A model generated the notes under the pieces. That model was given only the letters and a program-made list of their open reading frames with translations. It was not told the origin of the DNA and did not search any database. The position numbers and the translations under genes were made by a program. 64,000 nt of DNA from Shewanella aestuarii (GTDB lineage: Bacteria > Pseudomonadota > Gammaproteobacteria > Enterobacterales > Shewanellaceae). Below are positions 53,022 to 62,547 of this stretch, in pieces (positions within the stretch are counted from its first letter, which is position 1; each line of letters opens with the position of its first letter). The stretch is taken from NCBI RefSeq assembly GCF_011765625.1, contig NZ_CP050313.1:306501-370500 (forward strand), written 5' to 3'.

Positions 53022-56000
53022 TGTTGTTAAAAAGTGCTCCTTATTATTTATACGAATCTTCAGTATTTTGTTATTTGTGTGCATGCCAATATATAGCGCC
53101 AATGCTGATTGGAGTTCTACTTTTATTGAAGGAGTTAATAATTATAGTCCCTCAGGGACTATTTCGTTGAATACCGCCACAATTACGAATGCGCCAATTA
53201 ATGGCCAACTTCCGACTTATAACTATATTCAAAATGGTGATAGTAAATTTAAAGGTTGTATTTCTACAAATGAGGCTGCTAAAAACTGTAAAGAAGGTAG
53301 ATATGTCTCAATTCTACCAGCAGATAGAATTGAGTTTTCACAATGTGAGTCATCTAGTTCTATCAATGTAAAGCCCCTTTGGGAAGAGACCTCTACAATT
53401 GTTACTGATGGAGAATACAAAGATATTGAACTTGATTTTGGGTCTACTCATACAATCGAGTTCACTTCTGATAATACTTCAGGAGTCTATAAGATAAAAA
53501 GTTTAAATATTGGTTCAGGAAAAATCAAATTGGCTGCAGGGCAGTATTGGATCGAAACTTTATTTTTAAAACATGGTGTAGAGCTTATCTTTCCCGATAC
53601 AGGAATAGTGAGTTTTTTTGTTAAAAATGATTATACTCATTTTAACTTAAGTTTGATTGATAATGCAGATCGCTTCCTTTTATATAACTACGGCAACTTT
53701 ACTTTAAATGATGGGGCAAAGTTAACAGGTCATGTTGTATCTGAGAATAAGGCTGTTATCTCAAGTAGTGCGAATTTAATAGGGGCTCTGACAGGTAAGA
53801 ATATTTTTTTAGAAGGTAATTCAAATGTAACTTTTTCAAATTCCGCTGCCAATATTAATGTTGTACCTAATTGCGATACTTCACCAAAGCCTGTCACGCC
53901 TTTCCATATTCAATACGGTAAAGCCACTTCAACCAATGTTGTATTTGATGCTCCGTTTCCAACAGGCTCCAATCCGTTGATCTTTATAATGCCAACGATT
54001 TCGCAAACCAATACTAACAGCGATGGTCCTGCATCTGCTTTTGTGGTGCCAAACAGTGTGAGTAAAAGCGGCTTTAGTTGGCAGCAGCAAGAACCGCCTT
54101 CCCCAACAAACCGTTATCTTGCCTCAAACACTATGCCAGAGGTGCATTGGATTGCCGTCACAGAGGGGACTCATGATCTGCCAAATGGTTCACAACTTAT
54201 TGCTGGTGCGGTGGATTATAGTCAGGCGTTGTTTGGTTCAAACTCCCCTTACATATCCGTGACCTTGCCTGCAAGTCAAAACGTTGTTTTAAATCAACTG
54301 CAAACTCGCAATAATAATTGTTGGTTTACCAGCACATCGCAGTTTACTTCAACAGGCATTCAATTTGCGTTAGATACTTCGGAGGTCAGAAGTAGTAATA
54401 ATCGCTGCCAACCGGGGAATTTAGCCAATGGTTCAATTCAAAATGAGACCATCGCTTATTTGTCTGTCGCAGCAGGCAGTGGGCCTATGGTGTTAAATGG
54501 CGAAAATACTAATTTTCATTTTGGTAATGCTCAAACCTTTGATTCTGATGGAACATTAGATCTAAGCAGCCAGTGTAATTTTACCACGCCCTTAACAGGC
54601 TTTAGTAATGCACCTGTTTTAGTGGCAGGCAAAACCAGTCGCCGTGGTGATGATGGTGGTTGGTTGCGCCGATGCCAATTGTCCAAAGACCGCGTGAGCA
54701 TGGTGGTTGATGAAGATACCTACGGCAACTCAGAGAGAAGACATTTTCGGGAAAACTATAGCTTTGTCGCCATTGAAAAAGCGGACAGAGTGTTAACTTG
54801 TTTTGCTGATAACTTTGATCGCACTAATGTTGGTGATAATTGGATTGCTGCCAGATCAAGTGGCCAGTTTACGCCTTCGATAGTGGCGAATCGCTTGAAA
54901 TTGACTGAGGCTAAAAATAATCAGGCAACATCAGTAACTTATCAGCGTCTATTCCCTGCTGAAAATAACTTTGTTGAGATAGAGTTCGACCACTTTGCTT
55001 ATGGTGGGAATGGTATAGGTGCTGATGGTATTGCATTTGTGCTGTCGGATGCATCTTTAACACCTCAACCTGGTGCTTTTGGGGGGCCTTTGGGTTATGG
55101 AGTTAAACCGGGGATTAATGGATTTGCTGGCGGTTGGTTAGGTTTTGGTATTGATGAATATGGTAACTATTCTGTTGAAGGTGGACCTGATGGACCTGGC
55201 CGTCGTCCTCAATCTGTTGCGATAAGAGGCTCTGGATCTGGCAGTGATGGTTATCGTTATTTAAAAGGGGCTTGTAACAATGGTACCGATAATACCAATA
55301 GTTGCCTTTCACCAACTATTGATAAAAATAACTCAGGTTCAGTTCATCGTTATCGCATTACCATTGACTCTAAAGTTGTAGGTCAATCTTGGGTAAAAGT
55401 TGAGCGTAATACCGGGGCTGGGTTTATTGATATTATTCCATCATTTGATGCTGCGGCAATTACATCTCAAGTAGCAATCCCTAAAGACTTTCTTTTATCG
55501 TTTACAGGATCTACAGGAGGATTAAATAATAATCATGAAATCGATAACATTGAAATCTGTGCTTTAGATTCAACCCCTGTGGGTGTGGTGATTGATCATT
55601 TCGAGTTTGACCATACTGGTTCAGGCTTAACTTGTAGCGCAGAAACCTTAACCCTCAAAGCTTGCGCTAATGCAGATTGTAGTCAGACAGTGCCCGATTT
55701 TATTACTGCTACCTTAAGCCCTGCCACTGTGACAGGCGGTGGTGGCTGGGTGGGAGGTAACACAGTGAGCTTCAGTGGTGGATCAACAACTGTTGATTTA
55801 CGCCGTAATACCCCAGGTGCGGTTACTGTTGATGTCATTGGTTCAACTCCAGGCGCCAAGCCGTTTAGTACTACCTTGTGTCGTATTGCAGGGGGAGCTG
55901 CGAGCAAAGCTAACTGTACCTTAACTTTTGCTGATAGCGGTTTTGTCTTTGATGTGCCAGATAAACTGGCGAATAAACCACAAACCGATGTGGTGGTTAG

Positions 56001-57639
56001 CGCTGTGCGCAAAGATGATAACAGTCAGCAATGTGTACCAAGTTTTGCTAATGTCAGCAAAAATGTCGCCTTTTGGAGTTCATACGTCAATCCAGTTTCT
56101 TCGGCAATGATTAATCCTCAATCGATGACAGTTAACGCAACCCCAATAGGGCGGTCTATCGCGGCAGCAACGACGATCCCCTTGGCTTTTAATGCTCAAG
56201 GTCAAGCCAATATTAGTGTTAATTATCCTGATGCAGGCCAATTACAGCTAGATGCACAATATACCGGCACGGGGGATGAGCAGGGCTTAGTCATGCAAGG
56301 TAATGATCAATTTGTTAGCTTCCCTGTAGGGTTATGTGTTACCCCAAAAGATAGCAATGGCTTATGTGCAGCGGGTAACAGTAGTTGTAATGTGTACAAA
56401 AAAGCGGGTGAATCCTTTGATTTACTCATTCAAGGTAAAGCATGGCAAGCCGATGGCGACAGTAATTATTGCGACAACAGCAATACGCCAAATTATGTCC
56501 ATGGAGGAATGACTCTTGGAAGTAATCTTGTTGCGCCTTCGGCCAGTGCAGGTGGTGTGCAAGGGGTGATATCTAATACCAGCTATAACCATGTGGCACA
56601 GACGACCAACACCAATACGGTGTCGCAATCCATTAGCGAAGTTGGGGTGTTTACCTTTAGCGCTAAAGCGCCAACAACATATTTAGGGTCAAGCTTTTAT
56701 AATATTCCTTTAGCACGCTCCGCTAACATTGGGCGTTTTGTGCCAGACCGATTTGTGGTTAGTGATGTAAGTGTTATTCCTGCATGTGGATCATTTAGCT
56801 ATATGGATCAAGCTTTTCCTATGGCAATGAAGCTTTCAGCATATAACCTCTTTACCAGCGTAACTCAAAACTATTTTGATGGTTTTGCTAAAGGTAGCGC
56901 TAGTTTAGTGGGTGAAAATAATAATGACGGGGTTGATCTAAGCACTCGCTTATCGAGCTTGCCAGTTAGCTCGGGATCATGGGTAGCAGGGGTCGCTACT
57001 GTGGATGCAAATTATCGAGCCAATTTCTCGCGCATCGCCGCCCCTAGCGTTGATGGTCCATTTGAACAGTTAAGCATTGGTGTGCAGGTTTTTGACAATG
57101 ATGGTAATTTTGCTGGCGTTGCCAATCCTGATATGCGCTCTGATACAGCGGGTGATTGCACGGCATCATCCGGGTGCAATGCAAAAAGAATCACTATTCA
57201 AGATGTTCGCCACGGCAGAGTGATGATGGATAACACCTATGGTCCTGAAAACGAAATCTTACGTATGCCGACATTTGCCCAATATTGGGATGGTAGTAGC
57301 TGGGTTGTTAATCCAAATGATAATTGTACCGTGGTAGCAGCGGCATTAGATGGCAGTGAAGTTTACACACCTGCTAAAACCATGAGTCAAACTGTGATCC
57401 GTAGCAATGGCGGCAATCAAATAGCATCAGGGAAAATGTTGCTACTTTGGCAAAATACAGGGACGAATAATTATCGAGGCCAAGTGAATGCACCCCTGGG
57501 TGTCGATACATGGTTACAATGGTATTGGAACTACGACACTAGCATGCCTAACTTGTTAGTGAATCCACAAGGTAGTGCTTTTTTTGGTCGATATCGCGGC
57601 CATGATAGAGTGATTTATTGGCAAGAGGTTCGCCAATAG
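53011..57639 (+). CDS. mshQ: MSHA adhesin-like protein MshQ with lectin-like and DUF6701 domains
   Basis: A 1542-residue secreted protein, starting at GTG 53011 (or GTG 53014). A signal peptide (about 1-33) is followed by an AT-rich part (about 35-290) predicted as beta-helix-like. Next come two related beta domains (about 295-600, each ending like a VAIEK strand), an L-type-lectin-like region (about 605-850; FDRTNVGDNW, FDHFAYGGNGIGADGIAFVLSD), a short Cys-bearing domain (DHFEFDHTGSGLTC, from about 864) and a DUF6701 region to the C-terminus. The size, lectin fold and position at the end of the pilin genes suggest a tip or surface adhesin. The first 290 residues look less GC-rich than the rest, as if exchanged. 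A terminator follows. Confidence 0.9.
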   Translation: MVINVVKKCSLLFIRIFSILLFVCMPIYSANADWSSTFIEGVNNYSPSGTISLNTATITNAPINGQLPTYNYIQNGDSKFKGCISTNEAAKNCKEGRYVSILPADRIEFSQCESSSSINVKPLWEETSTIVTDGEYKDIELDFGSTHTIEFTSDNTSGVYKIKSLNIGSGKIKLAAGQYWIETLFLKHGVELIFPDTGIVSFFVKNDYTHFNLSLIDNADRFLLYNYGNFTLNDGAKLTGHVVSENKAVISSSANLIGALTGKNIFLEGNSNVTFSNSAANINVVPNCDTSPKPVTPFHIQYGKATSTNVVFDAPFPTGSNPLIFIMPTISQTNTNSDGPASAFVVPNSVSKSGFSWQQQEPPSPTNRYLASNTMPEVHWIAVTEGTHDLPNGSQLIAGAVDYSQALFGSNSPYISVTLPASQNVVLNQLQTRNNNCWFTSTSQFTSTGIQFALDTSEVRSSNNRCQPGNLANGSIQNETIAYLSVAAGSGPMVLNGENTNFHFGNAQTFDSDGTLDLSSQCNFTTPLTGFSNAPVLVAGKTSRRGDDGGWLRRCQLSKDRVSMVVDEDTYGNSERRHFRENYSFVAIEKADRVLTCFADNFDRTNVGDNWIAARSSGQFTPSIVANRLKLTEAKNNQATSVTYQRLFPAENNFVEIEFDHFAYGGNGIGADGIAFVLSDASLTPQPGAFGGPLGYGVKPGINGFAGGWLGFGIDEYGNYSVEGGPDGPGRRPQSVAIRGSGSGSDGYRYLKGACNNGTDNTNSCLSPTIDKNNSGSVHRYRITIDSKVVGQSWVKVERNTGAGFIDIIPSFDAAAITSQVAIPKDFLLSFTGSTGGLNNNHEIDNIEICALDSTPVGVVIDHFEFDHTGSGLTCSAETLTLKACANADCSQTVPDFITATLSPATVTGGGGWVGGNTVSFSGGSTTVDLRRNTPGAVTVDVIGSTPGAKPFSTTLCRIAGGAASKANCTLTFADSGFVFDVPDKLANKPQTDVVVSAVRKDDNSQQCVPSFANVSKNVAFWSSYVNPVSSAMINPQSMTVNATPIGRSIAAATTIPLAFNAQGQANISVNYPDAGQLQLDAQYTGTGDEQGLVMQGNDQFVSFPVGLCVTPKDSNGLCAAGNSSCNVYKKAGESFDLLIQGKAWQADGDSNYCDNSNTPNYVHGGMTLGSNLVAPSASAGGVQGVISNTSYNHVAQTTNTNTVSQSISEVGVFTFSAKAPTTYLGSSFYNIPLARSANIGRFVPDRFVVSDVSVIPACGSFSYMDQAFPMAMKLSAYNLFTSVTQNYFDGFAKGSASLVGENNNDGVDLSTRLSSLPVSSGSWVAGVATVDANYRANFSRIAAPSVDGPFEQLSIGVQVFDNDGNFAGVANPDMRSDTAGDCTASSGCNAKRITIQDVRHGRVMMDNTYGPENEILRMPTFAQYWDGSSWVVNPNDNCTVVAAALDGSEVYTPAKTMSQTVIRSNGGNQIASGKMLLLWQNTGTNNYRGQVNAPLGVDTWLQWYWNYDTSMPNLLVNPQGSAFFGRYRGHDRVIYWQEVRQ

Positions 57640-57668
57640 CGTTTCCTAAATGTTGTTTAAAAGATATT

Positions 57669-57700
57669 CGGTCAGTGCTTAACTGGCCGTTTTTGTTTTT
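57669..57700 (+). terminator. Intrinsic terminator after mshQ
   Basis: CGGTCAG and CTGGCCG (one T-G wobble) with a seven-base loop, then Ts. It separates the msh locus from mreB, whose promoter should lie in 57700-57830. Confidence 0.85.
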
Positions 57701-57830
57701 TATGTAACCTTTTTGCAAAAATATCGTCAGATTAGCAATTGTTAACCCTCTCGGTCTTGTGGAACTGGGGAGTGATTGATAAAGTTAGCTGATTTTTCTT
57801 TTTCTGATACTTTCCTAACAGGCCTGATAA

Positions 57831-58880
<1,050 letters not shown>

Positions 58881-58961
58881 ATCATCTTCATTAGGCGGTG
58901 AAGTTTGCTAGCTCTTGGCCTTTGGCAATTGAGACTATCAGGCTTCGCCGCGTAATTTTTT

Positions 58962-59867
58962 ATGAAACCAATTTTTGTACGTGGAATATCCCATCAATTT
59001 CGTTTAACACTGGCAATTATATTGTCGGTGGTATTGTTTATTGCTAACGATCGCCTTGAACCTGTGCGTCAATCACTCTCTTCACTGTTAAGTCCTTTAC
59101 AATATTTAGCCAATGTCCCGGGTGTGATGCTGGACAAAGCAGCTGAAGCATTGGCGACTCGTAATATGCTCGCTGCGCAAAATAAAGTGTTAATGAATCA
59201 ACAGCTATTAATGTCTGAGCGCTTGCAGCGGTTTGAGCACTTACGCCAAGAAAACGTGCGTTTGCGGGCGTTACTCGGCTCGCCTGTGCATATGGACTCT
59301 CGCAAAGTTGTTGCTGAAGTCATGGAGGTGTCCAGTGATCCCTACCGTCAACTTGTGGTATTAAACCATGGGGCGCGCACAGGGGTATATGTAGGCCAAC
59401 CAGTGGTGGATGCCAAAGGGGTGGTCGGCCAAGTGGTTGAGGTAAACGAGCTAACGAGTCGAGTGTTATTAGTGTCAGATGCCAGTCATGGGATCCCTGT
59501 GCGTGTAACGCGTAATGATGTTCGCGCCATAGCCAATGGCACCGGCGATATTGATGCAATAGAGCTAAGGCATGTCGCCAAAAGTACCGATATTATAGCC
59601 GGTGATTTATTAGTGACCTCAGGTTTAGGCGATCGTTTCCCTGAGGGCTATCCCGTGGCCCGAGTCATGTCAGTATCAAGGGATGATGGGCAAAGTTATG
59701 CGGTGATTAGTGCGCAGCCATTAGCTGCATTAGACCGTATTCGTTATGTATTATTGATTTGGCCAGATGAGCCTGACGATACAGAATTTGTCCCCATTGA
59801 AGGTCTGTCTAGTGAGCCGATTGGATCGGATGCTGCATCTCCAATCAGTGACGAGGAAATCCAATGA
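58962..59867 (+). CDS. mreC: Rod-shape protein MreC
   Basis: MreC is a bitopic periplasmic scaffold linking MreB to the elongation enzymes RodA and PBP2. The 301-residue protein has an N-terminal transmembrane helix (about 13-30), a coiled coil (about 62-100; QNKVLMNQQLLMSERLQRFEHLRQ in part) and the beta-barrel pair (about 105-270) with YRQLVVLNHGARTGVYVGQPV. The acidic tail rich in Ser and Pro (about 270-301) is short. It overlaps mreD by four bases (ATGA). Confidence 0.96.
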   Translation: MKPIFVRGISHQFRLTLAIILSVVLFIANDRLEPVRQSLSSLLSPLQYLANVPGVMLDKAAEALATRNMLAAQNKVLMNQQLLMSERLQRFEHLRQENVRLRALLGSPVHMDSRKVVAEVMEVSSDPYRQLVVLNHGARTGVYVGQPVVDAKGVVGQVVEVNELTSRVLLVSDASHGIPVRVTRNDVRAIANGTGDIDAIELRHVAKSTDIIAGDLLVTSGLGDRFPEGYPVARVMSVSRDDGQSYAVISAQPLAALDRIRYVLLIWPDEPDDTEFVPIEGLSSEPIGSDAASPISDEEIQ

Positions 59868-60355
59868 GTTCGCATGTTGCCAATGGCCGACTAGTGGTTT
59901 GGATTACCCTATTTACGGCGATGATGTTTCAAATTATGCCATTGCCAAAAATTGTAGATGCTTGGCGGCCTGACTGGCTATTGATGGTCATGATCTATTG
60001 GGCGATGGCATTGCCACATAGATACAGTATTTTAACGGCTTGGCTGCTTGGCGTGCTGCTTGATGTCATGCTTGGGGCAACCTTAGGTATTCGGGCATTA
60101 GCATTTTCATTAGTGATCTACATTGTGGTATTGCAGTTTCAGCAATTGCGCAACTTTACCCGCTGGCAGCAAAGCATTTTAGTTGCTTGTTTTATTTGTA
60201 TTTATCATCTAGTTATCTATTGGGTTGAATATGTTGTTGCAGGCGCTTCGCCTTTTAATTCAGACATGTTTTTACCCGCAATATCAAGTATTGCGATTTG
60301 GTGGTGGGTGTTTTGGGTGCTGCGAAATATTCGCCGCCGATACAAAGTTAGGTAG
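59864..60355 (+). CDS. mreD: Rod-shape membrane protein MreD
   Basis: MreD is a small polytopic inner-membrane partner of MreC. The 163-residue protein has about five hydrophobic segments (near 11-28, 38-52, 60-90, 100-120 and 135-152) and the conserved RPDWLLMVMIYWAMALPHR loop followed by LLDVMLGATLGIRALAFSLV. It starts in the ATGA overlap with mreC. The 45-base gap to maf indicates the same transcript. Confidence 0.94.
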   Translation: MSSHVANGRLVVWITLFTAMMFQIMPLPKIVDAWRPDWLLMVMIYWAMALPHRYSILTAWLLGVLLDVMLGATLGIRALAFSLVIYIVVLQFQQLRNFTRWQQSILVACFICIYHLVIYWVEYVVAGASPFNSDMFLPAISSIAIWWWVFWVLRNIRRRYKVR

Positions 60356-60400
60356 GCCGCAATTTCGTTATCGGTTAAACAATTATTATAGGCATTGTTC

Positions 60401-60979
60401 ATGACTTGGGTTTTAGCTTCAACTTCACCTCGACGTAAACAGTTATTTGCGCAAGCCGGTTTTGCAACTGCAGGTTTTGAGTTTGAACAAGTGGCACCAG
60501 ATATTGATGAAACGCCATTAACCAATGAGGACGCAGCAGATTATGTGGTGCGTTTAGCGTTAGAAAAAGCCCAAGCAGGTTTAGCATTATCTCAGGCTTT
60601 TAGTCACCCTAAAGTGTTGGGCTCTGATACCTCGGTCGTATTAAATGGTGTTATTTTGGGTAAACCACAAGATGCACAAGATGCGATGCGTATTTTACGT
60701 CAGTTATCAGGAAACACTCACCAAGTAATGACTGCGGTCGCAATAACAGATGGTCATCAATCTTTCACGCGTTTATGTATTACCGATGTGACATTTTGTG
60801 CGTTAACTGATGCCGATATTTCGGCTTATATTGCCACTCAAGAACCCTTGGACAAAGCTGGTGCTTATGGGATTCAGGCAATTGGTGGCTGTTTTGTTGA
60901 ATCAATTCAAGGCAGTTACTCAGCGGTTGTCGGCTTACCTCTAGTTCAAACGCGACAGTTAATGCAATTATTCGAATAA
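60401..60979 (+). CDS. maf: Maf-family nucleoside triphosphate pyrophosphatase YhdE-like (dTTP/UTP)
   Basis: Maf proteins hydrolyse non-canonical and some canonical nucleoside triphosphates to monophosphates. The ATG at 60401 ([21 protein letters not shown]) is favoured over an upstream TTG. The 192-residue length is normal. The SxSPRR phosphate loop, [38 protein letters not shown] and the [27 protein letters not shown] segment (in part) place it with E. coli YhdE, whose substrates are dTTP and UTP. mreBCD-maf-rng is the conserved order. Confidence 0.93.
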   Translation: MTWVLASTSPRRKQLFAQAGFATAGFEFEQVAPDIDETPLTNEDAADYVVRLALEKAQAGLALSQAFSHPKVLGSDTSVVLNGVILGKPQDAQDAMRILRQLSGNTHQVMTAVAITDGHQSFTRLCITDVTFCALTDADISAYIATQEPLDKAGAYGIQAIGGCFVESIQGSYSAVVGLPLVQTRQLMQLFE

Positions 60980-61056
60980 ATGAATTTTAAAATTATCATG
61001 CCATTTAGTGAGTAACACTTCACTCAAGTGGGTGAAACCTTATATACAGGTGGCTT

Positions 61057-62547
61057 ATGAATAGCAAAGCTCAGCGTAAAAAAGGATCGGAATTACTAAT
61101 TAATGTCACGCCAACAGAGGCAAGAGTCGCCTTAGTTGAGCATGGTGTTTTGCAAGAAGTGCATATAGAACGTCGCATGAAACGCGGTTTAGTGGGTAAC
61201 ATTTATAAAGGTAAAATCAGCCGAGTGTTACCCGGCATGCAGGCAGCCTTTGTGGATATTGGTTTAGAAAAAGCCGCATTTTTACACGCCTCAGATATTG
61301 TGCCGCACACTGAATGTGTCGCCGATGTTGAAAAGGGCAACTTTGTGGTGCGTGATATTGCTGAGCTGGTGCGCCAAGGCCAAGACATCATGGTACAAGT
61401 GGTTAAAGATCCCTTGGGTACCAAAGGTGCACGTTTGACGACCGACATTACTTTGCCGTCACGTTATTTAGTGTTTATGCCGGGCTCAAGCCATGTTGGT
61501 GTATCGCAACGCATTGAGTTAGAAGAAGAACGCGCCCGCCTGAAAAATATCACTTTGCCATACGTTGATGAAGATGGTGGCTTTATTATTCGCACCGCAG
61601 CAGAAAACGTTGGCGAAGATGAATTAGCTCAAGATGCAGCATTTTTACGTCGAGTATGGGCAAAGGTCAGTGAGCGCCGCAAGCGCAAAGGCACCAGTTT
61701 GCTATATCAAGATTTAGCCTTACCGGTACGTATTATTCGTGATTTTGTTGGCACGCCTATCGATCACATTCAAGTTGATTCGCGTCGTACTTATAATGAG
61801 TTGCAAACATTCGCTCAAGAGTTCATGCCAGAAGCTGCTAGCAAAATAGAGCTATATGAAGGACCAGGGCCAATTTTTGAACTGTACGATGTTGAAAACG
61901 AAATTCAACGAGCTTTAAGTCGTAAAGTAGAATTGAAGTCGGGCGGCTATTTGATCATTGATCAAACCGAGGCCATGACCACTATCGATATCAACACCGG
62001 CGCATTTGTTGGTCATCGAAACTTAGAAGAAACCATTTTTAATACCAATTTAGAAGCTACTCAAGCGATTGCTCGCCAGTTAAGGTTACGTAATCTGGGC
62101 GGGATCATTATTATCGACTTTATCGATATGCAAAATAATGAGCATAAAACCCGCGTGCTTGAAAGCTTAAATGCCGCGTTATCCCTTGATCGAGTTAAAA
62201 CCAATGTCAGCGGTTTTTCTGGTTTAGGCTTAGTGGAAATGACCCGTAAACGCACCCGCGAAAGTCTTGAGCATGTGGTGTGTAGCGAGTGCCCGGCTTG
62301 TTTAGGGACCGGCACCATGAAAACCGTTGAAACGGTTTCCTATGAAATATTCCGTGAAATCATTCGCTTAGATAGAGCCTATAAAGCGGATGAATTTTTG
62401 CTTTACTGTTCGCCTGCGGTGTATAACAGTCTAAGCGGTGATGAAGGACATTTATTAGCTGAGCTTGAAGTTTATATTGGTAAGCGTATCCGCCTGCAAA
62501 ACGAAGCGATGTACGCGCAGAATAAATATGACGTGGTGATGATGTAG
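61057..62547 (+). CDS. rng: Ribonuclease G
   Basis: RNase G is an endoribonuclease related to RNase E that matures the 5' end of 16S rRNA and turns over some mRNAs. The 496-residue protein has the S1 domain (about 38-128; GNIYKGKISRVLPGMQAAFV), the 5'-sensor and RNase H-like parts, the DNase I-like catalytic part with metal Asp in TTIDINTGAF and IIIDFIDM, and the zinc-link motif CPACLGTG (about 412-419). It lacks the long C-terminal scaffold of RNase E. Its stop overlaps the GTG start of yhdP by one base. Confidence 0.96.
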   Translation: MNSKAQRKKGSELLINVTPTEARVALVEHGVLQEVHIERRMKRGLVGNIYKGKISRVLPGMQAAFVDIGLEKAAFLHASDIVPHTECVADVEKGNFVVRDIAELVRQGQDIMVQVVKDPLGTKGARLTTDITLPSRYLVFMPGSSHVGVSQRIELEEERARLKNITLPYVDEDGGFIIRTAAENVGEDELAQDAAFLRRVWAKVSERRKRKGTSLLYQDLALPVRIIRDFVGTPIDHIQVDSRRTYNELQTFAQEFMPEAASKIELYEGPGPIFELYDVENEIQRALSRKVELKSGGYLIIDQTEAMTTIDINTGAFVGHRNLEETIFNTNLEATQAIARQLRLRNLGGIIIIDFIDMQNNEHKTRVLESLNAALSLDRVKTNVSGFSGLGLVEMTRKRTRESLEHVVCSECPACLGTGTMKTVETVSYEIFREIIRLDRAYKADEFLLYCSPAVYNSLSGDEGHLLAELEVYIGKRIRLQNEAMYAQNKYDVVMM

